Of a stretch of 64,000 bases of DNA, positions 1 through 10,932 are shown one piece after another; the stretch's first letter is position 1; the number at the start of each line of letters is the position of its first letter. The position numbers were made by a program, and so were the translations under genes. Location: assembly GCA_026075535.2 (NCBI GenBank), contig AP026538.1:7564001-7628000 (forward strand), read 5' to 3'. This stretch comes from Tricholoma matsutake. Taxonomy: Eukaryota; Basidiomycota; Agaricomycetes; Agaricales; Tricholomataceae. The notes under the pieces were generated by a model. The model saw only the letters and a list, made by a program, of their open reading frames with translations, was not told where the DNA came from and searched no databases.

Positions 1-1700
1 CAGCAAGCAGTGGTCCTATAAAAGGGTTGGAGTACAACAATTTAGTCGATGCACCCAAAAGGACAGCATTATGTCATCTTCATGTTGAGGTGGAATCTTG
101 TTTAACCAATTCATTTTTCTCCTCCTGGTAATGGCACTTGCACAAGGTGGATCGCAGACCAGTGAGGTAAGTGAGAAAAGATGATAAAGATGATCAGAGA
201 GGAAGGATTGGGGCTGTTGCAGTTGGGGACCATAAATTCCGATCATAAGCACTGACATATACACAACTCCATAGATTGTTATGACAGAAATCAAAGAAGA
301 TGTGAGGGCTCTTGCACACATGATATATCAGGCAGTTGATATGTTTCATTTTGCCTACAATTGCACATATGGCAGGTGAGGTAATTTTGGAGGAAGAGGA
401 GAAAGGGTGATGGTGAGAGGGTAGAGTAAATGAAGGGGAGGCTGCATTAGACAGAATGGTAGAGAGGAGGTTGTAATGATGCTCAAACAACTCATCAGAG
501 GTGATGGCGGATTGAAGGGAAGGATGGGAGTTGATATGTTGATCCATGCTGTCAGCAAAAGTTTGAAGATCTGTTTTCTGAGTGTGTGCAGATGGATAAC
601 GATATCGGGGAGGATAAGGAGATGAAAAGGCAGTGATGCAGGAGAGTGAGGAGAGTCAAACGTGATGGTGACCAAAATCGGGCGATGATCTGTGGTGCTA
701 ATGAAATATGGAGCAACTTCAATGGAGCCCTCAAGAATGCCATGAATGGAATGGGCAGCACAATCAATGATAGAACTGCCACACGTGTTGCGATAAGTGT
801 AATGCTGGCGTGTGTTTCAATCAGGCTGATCATTCCACAAGTTGTGGGCATGTGATTCAGAGAGGAAGGATGTATAACAACTGCGATTGATAGATGATGA
901 AGAAAGGGAGGAGGTCTCGCATGCTGCCTGAGTAGCATTGAAGTCGCCAATAGCTGACCAGGGAAACAGGGAGGAATTAGATATGTCCGTCATTGCCTGC
1001 CAGAAAAGGCCAATGTCAGGTATCCTGGGATCCCATGGAGCGTATACAGCAAAGAGGCGATGAGGAAATCCAATGCCATTCGTGGTAGGTATTATGACAT
1101 CAGCAATAACAACACAATGCTGTAGGACCCCCAACAGTGTTGGCACCAGTTGTAAATGGAAAGCCTTTGAAATTCCAAGAATGGCCCCCCACTTGGGAGG
1201 GCGAGAAGAAGAAGAAGAATGGGGACCAACCGTCTCATAGAATTGATATTCAGAATCAAGATGCAAATGTGAGGAGGCTCGAGTGTGAGTTTTTGTCTCA
1301 GCGATAACCAACACGTGCGGTTTCGCAGAGTGAACAGCAGTGCACACATGATTTGATTTTGCCAGGTCTGCAAGGCCATTGGTATTTATGGACAAGGTGG
1401 TGAAAGGTTGAACAGCAGCAGTAGATGAATAGCATAAGGCACACAATCAGCAGCAGTACATTACATAGATTACTACGCATGATGTTACACTGAAAAAGGT
1501 CATTACGCAAACCACAGTTAAAAGGCATCGGCAACAGCAAAGGAGTCATTGAGGTGGCCAATGCTGGAGAGGGTGGTTTAGCATAATAACCCTGTGACGT
1601 AGCTGTGTGTAACACCCATACCAATGGAGAAAGATTAGCAGTGTTAGGCACAGATGCTGCTGGATCAGAGATGTTGGTCATCTGCGTATCAGCCATATGA
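1..1700 (-). pseudogene. LINE-type ORF2, endonuclease part (partial, frameshifted)
   Basis: The minus strand encodes an apurinic-type endonuclease/exonuclease/phosphatase domain of a non-LTR retrotransposon. Visible motifs run in order from 1446 leftwards: TLSINTNGL, VIAETKTH, FAVYAPWD and the catalytic-type IGDFNAT near 960. In another frame near 660-690 comes DHRPILVTITF, the family's usual C-terminal SDHxP motif. Frames change at least twice and stops intervene, so the copy is dead. ORF2 appears to start near 1696 (MADTQMTN). The reverse transcriptase that should follow would lie beyond the left edge. This endonuclease nicks target DNA to prime reverse transcription. The clade (Tad1-like or other) cannot be decided without the RT. 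Confidence 0.75.
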
Positions 1701-3151
1701 GCATCTTGGGGAGGAGGGGTAGAGGGAGGTAGAGGGGGTGGTGAATGTCGAGGAGGGGGTGGAGGAGGAAGGCTGGCAAGAGGTTGAATGGAGGGTAGAA
1801 GGGAGGAGTGAATGGAGGACAGCTCAGTCTCAAGATGTTCTACTTCATGCTCCGCGTGAGAGATTCAAGTCTGGAGAGAGATGAGGTCAGAGTGTAATCT
1901 TTGTTGTTGTTCCGGGTCAGAAGTAAGAGCGAGAAGAAAGTTGCGAGTGGAGTAATCATGCTGTAGATTGGACAGGTGGTTTTGTGCTGCGGAAAGATGG
2001 CTCTGAGTGTTGGCTGAGATGGTCATCATCGACATTGCATTTCCAACAGTGTGGAGGTTAGATTGTACAGTCATGATAAGGTTTCGTTGTTGGTCGTAGA
2101 GAGAGGCATACTGGTCAGCAGCAGTGGTGGCGATGGTTTGCACTTCTTCAATCTCTTTCCTGACAATAGTGGAATCATTGCGAGCAGACTGAGTGTAAAA
2201 CTGTTGTTGAGTAGGCAGGGGAATCCCCATGGAATTAAGGAGATAAAGAAGGGTCGGAATGCAATTTGCAGCAAGTCTGTTGTAAAAAGGGTGAGACTGG
2301 AAAGCATTAAAGGGGTCAGTGAGGAAACACTGAGTCAATGACCAGTCCTTGAGAACCACGCAGTAAATGTCTCCATTGAATGCCAACCTACTGTGGGAGA
2401 TAGCGTCATTGCCATATGTAGCCCAGATGTATGAGTTTATATCAGAGAGGGCAGTGGAAAACGAGCCAACATTTGGGACTGCAACTTCCAGGCCGTAAAT
2501 AGGCAAGACAAAGCGGGGGTGATTGGGATAGTATGTAACACTGTGAATACATGGAGGATGTTGGGAGATGTTGTTGATGTTGGAGGAGTCAAGGAAACTG
2601 AAAGTAATTTGTTTTGAGCTAGTGCCTACCCATGAGGAAGCAACATGATATCCCCTGTCACTGAAGATATTGCCCAGCTCAGTTTTTAACTCATTAAGAT
2701 CATGGTCATCTGTGTGAAAGTAAATCTGGTGGGACTTATCAGCGGTGTTAGCTATCCTCCAGAATCATGGGAGAGACAGGTTGGTGGAGATGAAGGTGCA
2801 AACATCGTGAAGGATGTCAAGGTGCGGAGGATCCGAGAAAGGTTCAGCGAGTTGAAGAAAGACATGATCATAATGATTTTGGTCATCTGGAAGGGTGATG
2901 AGGAGCGGAGGGATTTGGAGGGAAGGATTGTGAGCAACAGCTTCGGAAATGCATTGTCGAAGGTCCTCCCTTGCAGATTCAACAGAAGAATTGTTGAGGT
3001 GAGTAACAGTTAGTTCCACCCCAACAGTGGGAATTCCAGGGTGAGAGGATATGGATGATCTGCATTCTGTAGTAGGCTGGGAAGGTTGAATTTGTAGGGG
3101 GTGCAAAGGGGGGGCAGAAAAGTTGGTCAGGGCAAAGTGAGACATTGGCAT
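1700..3151 (-). pseudogene. LINE-type ORF1 protein (frameshifted)
   Basis: Directly upstream of the endonuclease ORF and on the same strand lies a second reading frame that starts near 3151 (MPMSHFALTN). It shifts frame near 2760 and continues to about 1865. The middle is a long helical, Gln/Asn/Ser-rich stretch (about 1900-2200) that may form a coiled coil. The end, around 1700-1800, is a proline run encoded by gagggggtggagg-like DNA. Position, order and coiled-coil character fit a LINE ORF1 nucleic-acid chaperone, but I see no zinc knuckle. The assignment rests on context rather than on a recognised domain. Confidence 0.5.
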
Positions 3152-3192
3152 TTTGTTTATTATGAGGGTTCAAGCTACAGTTTATGGGGAAA

Positions 3193-3939
3193 AGGGGGAG
3201 CTGTTGAAATAGCCTTAGAATTATGAATGTTGAGTGGAAGAATCAAGAATTATAAAATAGTAATGTATGGTGGTGGTGGTGGTGGTCAAAAGATGGTAAT
3301 CCAAACCACCTTGACCCGTGATGCATGATGATTATTGAGCATAATCAGCAGATAATTGCCCTACTTTGACCACTACCAATCACTCCTTTTTGGCAACATT
3401 TTGGGCAACTCCTAATGGATAAGCTTGATAATGGTAGCATTGGATCACCTTTGAATTGTCTACTCTGACTGATTCAATGATGACTCAAGTTCCAATTCAA
3501 CAAGTTGAATCCACTGGGTGCAAGGCACAATACTGGTGGAGAAGTACTGTGGAAGTACCCTGACTGTATTCCTAATATTGTCAACAGACTTTGCCAGAAG
3601 TATTTTGACAGTATCATATCATATTTTGACAGTACTGAAGGTACTCAAGTAGTATCTTAGATTGGTATGAATACTGGCAAATTATCTCTTGGTGAGTATG
3701 ATGACAGTATTTTTTCAACTTAGGAGCAAGTTTTGTGCACTTGGCTTTGGGAATGTGTAAGAGGAGTTCTCACTCTCTTACAACATGTGTGCTTACAATG
3801 CAATCACATGAGAATCATGTGGATCATTACTATATTATCATACGAGACCTTGTAGTAAAGTACCTCTTCTTGAATCAATACTACATTCATCTTTAGTTTT
3901 GTCCCTTTCTTGAGTGTTGGGAGACCTAACTCCCTTCCA
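3193..3939 (+). repeat. Possible copia-type LTR with polypurine tract
   Basis: A purine run (ggggaaaagggggagc) ends exactly before TGTTGAAATAGCC, the same arrangement as the intact copia element further right (gaaggggag followed by TGTTGGATTAGC). The segment continues without coding content to an end like cctaactcccttcca. I found no matching target duplication or second LTR, so the boundaries are tentative. It could be a 3' LTR whose internal part was lost when the LINE inserted. Confidence 0.3.
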
Positions 3940-4262
3940 CTTTTTTTTAAAGATGAGCATAATGGAATTCCTTAAACCCACAAGTATCCTAAATCCTCAA
4001 ACAGGACCTGCCATCAATACAGGAACCGCATTATCACCCCTGGTTCTTCCCCACCACATGTAACCTTCCTAGAGCGACATCATTAGACAACAACCCCAAC
4101 ACACATCAATACCTATAACTCCACAACATCATTAATTGTGTCCTGTTATCACCCACAGCTTCTCCCCAAGAAAATAGACATCCTGTTTCCTGCCTGTAAC
4201 ACCCTTGCACATATAGTCACCTTGCCTATATAAATACCCAGTCCAAGGAAACATGCTTAATC

Positions 4263-4417
4263 CATAATGCCCACCATCCCCCCCCATAATGCCCACCATC
4301 CCCCCCCATAATGCCCACCATCCCCCCCCATAATGCCCACCATCCCCCCCCATAATGCCCACCATCCCCCCCCATAATGCCCACCATCCCCCCCCATAAT
4401 GCCCACCATCCCCCCCC
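4263..4417 (+). repeat. 22-bp minisatellite, seven copies
   Basis: The unit cataatgcccaccatc plus a run of C repeats head to tail at 4263, 4285, 4307, 4329, 4351, 4373 and 4395, nearly without change. On the minus strand it would read as a Gly/Trp-rich peptide repeat, but there is no sign that this is expressed. The poly-C blocks (poly-G on the other strand) could form quadruplex or i-motif structures. Confidence 0.9.
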
Positions 4418-4456
4418 AAACTGTCTTGCCAGCCCTCTAATACCCTGACCTGCACT

Positions 4457-5310
4457 ATGTGTAGTTGGGCTTGTCAATTAAGTATGCTTGAACAAACATG
4501 CATGCCTAGCAGCAGCTCTCTTCCCCCGCTCACCCCATCCCCACCACCAACCACACCGACATCCAATACAGTCCCCAGCCCTTGTCAAAGACAGTTTGAC
4601 TCTTCGGACTCCAATAATGATCTCCCAGACCTCTGCTCCCTCAACTGAACTCTACCCACCATGAATGAAATTGTCTACGCCCCTGCCACCATCCTCCAAC
4701 AATCTCCCAGCCATGCTCCCATCCTGTTGGCAGGTTGTGTGACCATCACAGCAATATGAGTCTTTGAAAATGCCTGCAAACACTACTTCCAGAACAAAAA
4801 GGTGGACGAGGTGGACCACATTCAGTCAATCCTATACAACTTTGAATCATCCCCAGTCCAATCTTGGGTTAATGCCAACCACACATGACTCACCTCCTGC
4901 ACATTCTCAGCCTTCATGCTTGAATTCAAGAAGAAATTTCTTCCCCGCATCTGGCAAGACACTCTTGTCACCACTCAGATCATCATGCAAGGTACTATGC
5001 CTTTTCTCAATTGGACAGAGGCTGTTTGCGAGGCAAATTTGGAGCTTAGTATCGCTGGATCAGATTACCACATTGCAGATAATCCATTGCACAGCCATTT
5101 CATCCCCCGCCTCTCCCCTAGTTTGAAAGCTTCATACGATGCCCAGAATACTCATGGTACCTTGGATGCAATTTCTGATCTGGATGAGTGGATCAAACAT
5201 GTTCACCTCCTGGACACAGAGATTGAAGGTAAATGACGGGAGTGGCTGAAGATTGTGATAGAGAAAGGCCACCCCACCACCATTTCCACCAAAGGGAGCA
5301 CATCGTGAAC
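4457..5310 (+). pseudogene. Retrotransposon gag fragment (decayed)
   Basis: Read across frames, this stretch encodes a gag-like polyprotein piece: an N-terminal Ser/Pro/Thr-rich segment (4457-4648), then FENACKHYFQ, VDEVDHIQSILYNFES, FMLEFKKKFLP and an amphipathic helical region to about 5236. This matches the general gag layout of basidiomycete LTR retroelements, whose gag coats the RNA in virus-like particles. It has stops and at least two frame changes. No protease or reverse transcriptase follows, so it is an internal deletion relic. Confidence 0.55.
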
Positions 5311-5600
5311 TGTGATGCCTGTAAGGGGACTAGGGGGACTAGGGGGGGTGCCCTGTGTGTTTCTCCTATTTTTTATGTTCATTCTATATTTTTCCTCACT
5401 TCATTTCCTTCTATTCTTCATTTTCTATGATTTTCCAGATTTTATTACTAATTTCCCTTTCTATCATGTTTGTGCATGTTTACAGTTTTATATTTAGAGG
5501 CAGAGCACCCCTTCTGACATCTACCCCTTGGTATGATATCATTTGGCAGCCTTGATCTGCCTATCTCCGCCTTTTCTATTTTTAGGTTATTATTTGATTT
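5311..5600. other. No gene seen
   Basis: A short GGGGACTA-like direct repeat (about 5318-5350) is followed by pyrimidine-rich DNA. The small open frames here show no codon structure or domain. Confidence 0.5.
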
Positions 5601-5609
5601 TTGTCATCT

Positions 5610-5765
5610 TCACATATACTGGGCATTGGCAAAGGGATCCTTAGAGTTTTCTCTTCAGATTTCCCTTTGCTAGGTGCGCCCCCAATCCCTGTAATATGTA
5701 GTATAATTTTAACTTTGGATTTCGCTTTGCTAGAGGCTGAGGTTGCCCTTATATCATCCTTATTT
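5610..5765 (+). repeat. LTR fragment related to the chromovirus LTR
   Basis: The words ccttagagttttctctt, tttccctttgctaggt and aggttgcccttat occur in the same order as the last 160 bp of the chromovirus LTRs at 7120-7281 and 13720-13869, with many differences between them. It is therefore an older, diverged LTR end of a related family. It probably belongs with the gag fragment to its left. Confidence 0.55.
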
Positions 5766-5902
5766 GGAATATGAATGAGGCAACTTTGACTCGCTGCACT
5801 GGACAGCCAAATATTTTGTGCCAAAATATTATAAAAATATTGAAAAAATATTCCAGTCAAAACCAGAATACTTTTTGAATACTTCAACACAAAGTTACAT
5901 AA

Positions 5903-6091
5903 AAATATCAAAGTAATTCTTTACCATATTGATAGCTACATTACTGTGAACTTACATATATAAAGTATCATGGTACTTCTCACATATGTTTTTCATACTA
6001 AGATATGCTTTGAAAATATCATGATACTTTATATCTATAAGTTCACAGTAATATAGAATCAAATACTGTATAAAAGTACTTTGATATCTTT
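5903..6091. repeat. AT-rich foldback (hairpin) element
   Basis: About 75 bp at 5903-5979 reappear inverted at 6017-6091. Both arms contain attactgtgaactta and taaagtatcat, with a short spacer. There is no coding potential. It looks like a small non-autonomous foldback or MITE; I could not fix a target duplication. Confidence 0.6.
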
Positions 6092-6665
6092 TGGACATTA
6101 GGCTTAGTAATATTTATAAAATACTTTGAGTTTCATTCAAGGGGGTGTCAGCACCCGAATCCTGCACATCAGGTGGGGGGGGGGGTCCAGCTGGACCTGC
6201 TAAAAAAATTTGACATCAAAGTTTTGAAAGGTCAGGTCATGTCTAGAGTGTTCTAGAGCTGCAAATTTGGCTCCAAAACATGTTCTGTCTCTTGGTTTCC
6301 CCACCCAATGCAGCAGATTTGGCCTCCAGCCCACACTCAGTGTTGTTCCTGACCTTCCCTAGTATATTATAATAATGCATTGGCATCATTGTACTGGAAA
6401 TACCACCAAACCTTGTCAATTCTTTCAAAGTATTTAAATTGTTGGAATTTGGGTTTGCAAGTTGTGTGATGCTGCCCCCTGTTATTTATTTTCTACAAGA
6501 CTACATTTAGTTTTCTTAGGTTTCTCATTATGGTTTGCAGTTGTGGTAGTCTGACACACAATCTGTTTGCCTCACAAGCTCACCAAGGCCAAACAAAAAT
6601 ATCTGATTGGGTTGTCTCACCTTTGCGAGATTACCAAATAAGTAATAGGTGCACTGGTGTACTAC
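6092..6665. other. Non-coding; holds a G-run signature
   Basis: No gene is visible. At 6171-6212 there is a run of eleven G followed by GTCC, a CCAGCTGG palindrome and TAAAAAAATTT. The same arrangement recurs near 14135, 45785 and 51668, so this is probably a relic of a transposon end. Confidence 0.5.
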
Positions 6666-7282
6666 TGTAAGGGGAACACCTTATGAGCTCCTACAATGGT
6701 TTGCACACATTTGCGAATGTTCCTGCACACCCACAAACATTTGCACAACAAAGCGCCTTTTTGCGCAACAAGGCACCTTTTGCGCCAACCCTCTACAAAC
6801 ATTCCAATATGTTGATCCATCAGCCCCTATTGTGCTCTCACCATTCTCACAGTCAATACTCCTGCACAAACTGTTGTCACAGTTTGCACCTTTGCGCAAA
6901 CCAGTTGCGCAATCGTTGCGCCTGCGGAAATGATTGAGGATGTCTTCACATGCCCATTACCAATCATGGCCTGATGCAGACACCACTTACTGAGTATGGC
7001 CTGATGTGGACACTATCACTGATTGATGGCTGTCTCCCCAAATGGGAACACAACCCTGGATCTGAATTAGTGCTAGGATGGAAGGGGCTCCAAGTATTTT
7101 AGAACATCACATGCCTTCCATATATATACTTCGGCCTTGCACCAGACTCCTTAGAGTTTTCTCTTTGGTTTTCCCTTGCAAGGTATGGGTCTTTTCCTTG
7201 TTCAATAGTTATTGAATCTAATCTTTGGTCTCCCTTGCAATCATCGAGTTCTTAGGACTCTGATCATAAGGTTGCCCTTACT
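6666..7282 (+). repeat. 5' LTR of chromovirus
   Basis: Starts TGTAAGGGGAACACC and ends gttgcccttac. It matches 13233-13869 over its whole length apart from point changes and one extra internal copy of a short ttgtgcaatgaggtgcc-like unit in the 3' LTR. A TATA-like catatatatac lies near 7120. Tandem variants of ttgcgcaac (6740-6920) fill the first third. Confidence 0.9.
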
Positions 7283-7344
7283 GAAGAAAACTCTCTCTTT
7301 AGTGGACTGAAGGTAATAGGTTACCACAGCCAGCGACTTAGTTT

Positions 7345-8540
7345 ATGAAAATTTCACACATTTTCATGCCTGCTTTGCAACTTCAGAAAGCTTTGCTATC
7401 ATCCCTCCACTCAACTCTTCTGCCCCTTTACACAACTACCAACCTTCCCATGGAGATGGAAAATGAGGACCGCCTCCAGCGCATCGAAGTGAGCATTGCA
7501 GGCCTTGTACAGACTATGGTGGTATTCGCACAATGAGAGGCAGACTGCAAAGAGCCACAGGTGCTTCCAAGCATCTCCAACCCCACAGACCTAGGGTCTC
7601 CTGGCCCAGTAGTTCACGAAATCCATCACAAAACATCATTGTGAGATTACCACCCCCAAGCCTGCAAACCCCACAGACTTTTTGGGTGATCGTTCACTCG
7701 GACGAGCATTCCTGAATTCATGTGCACTCTATTTTGCCCTGCTCCTCATCAATTTGTGGATGAGCATGCGCAGGTTATGTGGGCCCTCTCATTCATGAAG
7801 GGTGGACAAGCTGCATGGTTTGTGGATCGTCTCATGTGCAACTACCAACTAAGCAGAAGACTCCCCTACACCTCCTACTCCAATTTTGCAGATGAATCCG
7901 CAAACAAGTTCTGTCCGAAGAACAAGATCCAATCTTCGTGGACCGAGCTCATGACTGTGAAGTACTTCCAAGGTACACAAACCGTTGATGAGTACATCAA
8001 TGACTTTCGTGAACTGGTAGAGCAAGCGCAGTACTTCGAGGGCTCGCATATTGTCCTCAAATTCTGACAAGGTCTAAACGCAAAGATCCAAGACCATGTC
8101 ACCTGTCTCACCACTGGACAACCTTCGGATAACACCCCCAAGCAGTGGTACAATGCTGCTATCGTCTGCAATGAAAATTGCATTGCGAATGGCCTCATGA
8201 TCTGAAACCAGCTTGGAGCCAGGGAACACATTCCGCAAGCTTGTTCCCACCATGGCGTGGCCCCTATCCATGATTTTGCACACAAGTGCCCCATTGCGAT
8301 ACACACCTTTGGTGCAAAGTGTCTCCACACCCACTAAACCAAAGGACGGATCTGCACTTGTCTGCTTTCATTGCAGAGAATCTGGTCATACATGACCCGC
8401 ATGCCCAAGACAGTTTGACATTCGGTACATGGATGGCGAAGAGCGACACAATTTTGTGCAGGAGGAATTTGCAGCGCTGGATGTGAACAACACAAACGAG
8501 AGGAATGAGGAGCCCATTGTAGAAGTAAAGGAGGATTTTT
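7345..8540 (+). pseudogene. Chromovirus gag (broken)
   Basis: Gag starts with a helical N-terminus (MENEDRLQRIEVSIAGLVQ near 7450). It continues with the capsid-like stretch 7720-8067 (AWFVDRL, FADESANKF, QTVDEYINDFRELVEQAQ) and ends with a zinc knuckle near 8360-8405 of the form C-X2-C-X4-H-X4-C (CFHCRESGHT, then a stop codon before PAC). The capsid packages element RNA. Several TGA codons and frame changes interrupt it, for example after HIVLKF at 8065, where the family has arginine. Confidence 0.8.
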
Positions 8541-9087
8541 GCAGCGACAACAAGTGAGCAGTATGCCACCATTGTCCACAAAAAATCATTTCGCAGTGTT
8601 GTCAGTAGATGAAGTGTACAAATCAAATTCTATTTCATTGACCAATCTCTCTGTGAACCATGTGCAAGCCATACTAACCCCTCCCTATCCTCGTTTGCAT
8701 TTTTGTAAGTGCCCTAAATGGGAGAAACAACTCCCCAACCACTATGTCATAGCGGCGACCCTGAGCCCCCACTCATTTGAGCTCAAAGTATTGCTGCAAA
8801 CCACTGATACCGGCACTGTGCACACAACCAAGGTGCTACTTGATTGTGGCGCCACTGGCCTTTTTGTCAGTTCCAATTTCGTTGCCCGAAATCACCTCAC
8901 AACAAAAGTGCTCAGCTGACCCATCCCTGTGTTCAATGTCGATGGCTCAGCAAACAAAGCAGGCAATATCTTGGAAGTTGTAGAGGTCCTGCTATGATTT
9001 TGTGACCACTCTGAATGTGCGATATTCGCGGTGACTGGCATTGTTAAGACTATAGGTCTTTAACTCAGCCTTGGCTTTGTGTGTCAC

Positions 9088-9299
9088 AGTTGGAGGCTTT
9101 CCAACTATATCAGTATCGCACTAGGAGGCTTTCCTAGTGTATTGGGCTTCTGGCCTTCACTTGGGTACTTCCTCAAGTCATTACAGCTATCCATACTCAG
9201 AGGCTTTCTGAGTAGACTGTCGGTTCGTGTATCACAGTTGGAGGCTTTCCAACTGTTGAGTTCAAGTTATCACAGCTAGGAGCTTCCTAAGCTTTCGAG
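9088..9299 (+). repeat. Array of short hairpins with a constant GGCTT loop
   Basis: Perfect hairpins lie at 9088-9106, 9119-9139, 9194-9214 and 9234-9256, with arms of 7, 8, 8 and 9 bp. All four have the loop GGCTT, but their stems differ (AGTTGGA/TCCAACT, CACTAGGA/TCCTAGTG, TACTCAGA/TCTGAGTA, ACAGTTGGA/TCCAACTGT). Two weaker members lie at 9159-9178 and 9274-9293. Both arms change together while the loop stays fixed. Confidence 0.9.
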
Positions 9300-9455
9300 T
9301 GTTCTGGTTGAGTCTAAGACCGTTGGTTGAATTAGGTCAAGCTAAGGAATACAGGGAGTATTACTGTAGCTTATATATGGTTCAGAGATGTCTATTGTCC
9401 AATTGGAATACGAGATCCTTGTCAAGTAATAATAGAAAGAACAATAGAACAACAA

Positions 9456-9622
9456 GCCTCATGCCTAGCATGAGGCATCTGATGTCACGGAGTGCTGCGC
9501 TGCAGCATATCAAAGAACAATAGAAGATAAGCCTCATGCCAAGCATGAGGTGTCCGATGTCATGGATCCAATGTCAAGGGTCCGATGTCATGGAATGCTG
9601 CGGTGCAGCATGTCAGTTGACA
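9456..9622 (+). repeat. Second hairpin set in the solo LTR
   Basis: GCCTCATGC and its inverse pair at 9456-9476 (loop CTA) and again at 9532-9550 (loop CAA). TGCTGC/GCAGCA pair at 9493-9507, ATGCTGC/GCAGCAT at 9595-9611 and TGTCA/TGACA at 9611-9622. The two GCCTCATGC hairpins and the two TGCTGC hairpins alternate, which suggests duplication of a roughly 80-100 bp unit. Confidence 0.85.
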
Positions 9623-10159
9623 GCAGTCAGATCAGGGAGTGGATCTCCATCGGAGTGAGTTGTCTTGAGTCAGAAAGGAAAAATGAAATACCTGGCCTTG
9701 CTGGTGTACATCTGGTCATCCTGGGTTACGATAACAAAAATTGTAACAGGCATCAGCAAGCAAGATGTTATTCTTGGCCTCACCTGGCTCCACAAGCATA
9801 ATCCTGAGGTGGACTGGCAGACTAATGAGGTCAAAATGAGTCAATGCCTGAATCACTGCCGCACCTGTCAGAACAAGACAAATGAAGAGCGCAAAAGTGC
9901 TTTTTGGGAAATCGCTAGCATTTGTACCTGTCATGCAGGTCCCATGCCTACCCCTGACATCAAGATGGAGGACATCCCGGACCTTCCACAACTGGTGAAC
10001 AATGATAACGATGACGAAGACCATGACGAACCACCCTTTCAAGCCAAAACTCGGTCAAAGAGGGAGATCGCATCTTTGTCGCTACCAGTCCCTGTGAAGC
10101 GGAATTTGTTCGTGCCACGTCCAACATTTCACAACGGCTAGCAGAGGCCTTCCATAAGA

Positions 10160-10932
10160 ATGCGCAACCAAAGTCCTTTCACGAATCTGTCCCTGCGCAC
10201 TTCTACAAGTTCGAGGACCTATTTGCAAAGTCTTCATTTGACCACTTGCCTGACTGAAAGGTATGGGATCATGCAATCGAACTCATCCCTGGTGCGAAAG
10301 CCGCTAGCTGCAAGGTCTACCCCCTCGCGCCCAGCGAGCAGGCTGAGATGGACAAATTCATCCAGGAGAACCTAGCCACTGGCTGCATTCACCCCTCGAA
10401 GTCGCCGATGGCATCCCCTGTCTTCTTTATCAAGAAGAAGGATGGATCCCTCCAGCTTGTACAAGATTATCGCACTCTCAATGCCCTCACGATCAAAAAC
10501 CAATATCTGCTACCACTGATTTCAGAACTGGTAAATCAACTACGAGGCGTGAAATACTTCACAAAACTCAACGTGCGATGAGGGTACAACAATGTGTGCA
10601 TGAAAAGGGGCAACAAATGGAAAGCCGCTTTTTGCATGAATCATGGGCTTTTCGAACCCTTGGTGATGTTTTTTGGACTCACAAACTCCCCTTCCACATT
10701 CCAAACAATGATGAACAACATTTTTCAGGATCTCATTATGGAAGAAGTGGTCTGTGTCTACCTGGATGACATCCTCATCTTTACGAAATTGATCGATGAA
10801 CATCAGCACATTACGCGCCTTGTCCTGGAGCGCCTTCGTGTGCACAAGTTGTTTCTGTGACATGACAAGTGTCAGTTCAACCAAACAACAATCGAGTACC
10901 TCGGACTCATCATATCCAAGGGCAAAATTCAT
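10160..10932 (+). pseudogene. Chromovirus reverse transcriptase domain
   Basis: Recognisable blocks run in order: [58 protein letters not shown] and the catalytic YLDDILIF (tyrosine codon at 10759). These are the fingers and palm of a gypsy-type reverse transcriptase that copies element RNA to DNA. The YLDD box is intact, but in-frame stops occur after NVR (about 10579, TGA for the usual tryptophan) and after LFL (10858, TGA for arginine). Confidence 0.88.

Larger units (their letters stand above)
9042..9748 (+). mobile_element. Solo LTR inserted in the chromovirus protease
   Basis: The insert begins TGTTA and ends TAACA, a perfect 5-bp terminal inversion. It is flanked on both sides by GGCAT (9037-9041 and 9749-9753), a 5-bp target duplication. 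Removing the insert and one GGCAT rejoins the protease reading frame exactly. It has no coding content and is therefore a solo LTR left by LTR-LTR recombination. Its family is not otherwise present in the window. It is unusually rich in short hairpins, listed separately. Confidence 0.9.
8539..10150 (+). pseudogene. Chromovirus protease and linker, split by solo LTR
   Basis: The aspartic protease motif appears as LLDCGATGLF near 8835-8870 (the usual DSGA is DCGA here). The domain then runs to AVTGI at about 9040, is cut by the 707-bp solo LTR, and resumes with GISKQDVILGLTWL at about 9750, the conserved end of retropepsins of this family. The linker that follows (to 10140) is acidic and leads to the reverse transcriptase. 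The protease would process Gag-Pol. Confidence 0.8.

Noticed and set aside
4132..4477. Gly/Trp-rich repeat protein on the minus strand
   Set aside because: It is only the translation of the 22-bp minisatellite. The unit length is not a multiple of three, so all frames give similar peptides.
5233..5555. Phe/Ser-rich open frames
   Set aside because: Low-complexity pyrimidine DNA with three overlapping frames and no domain.
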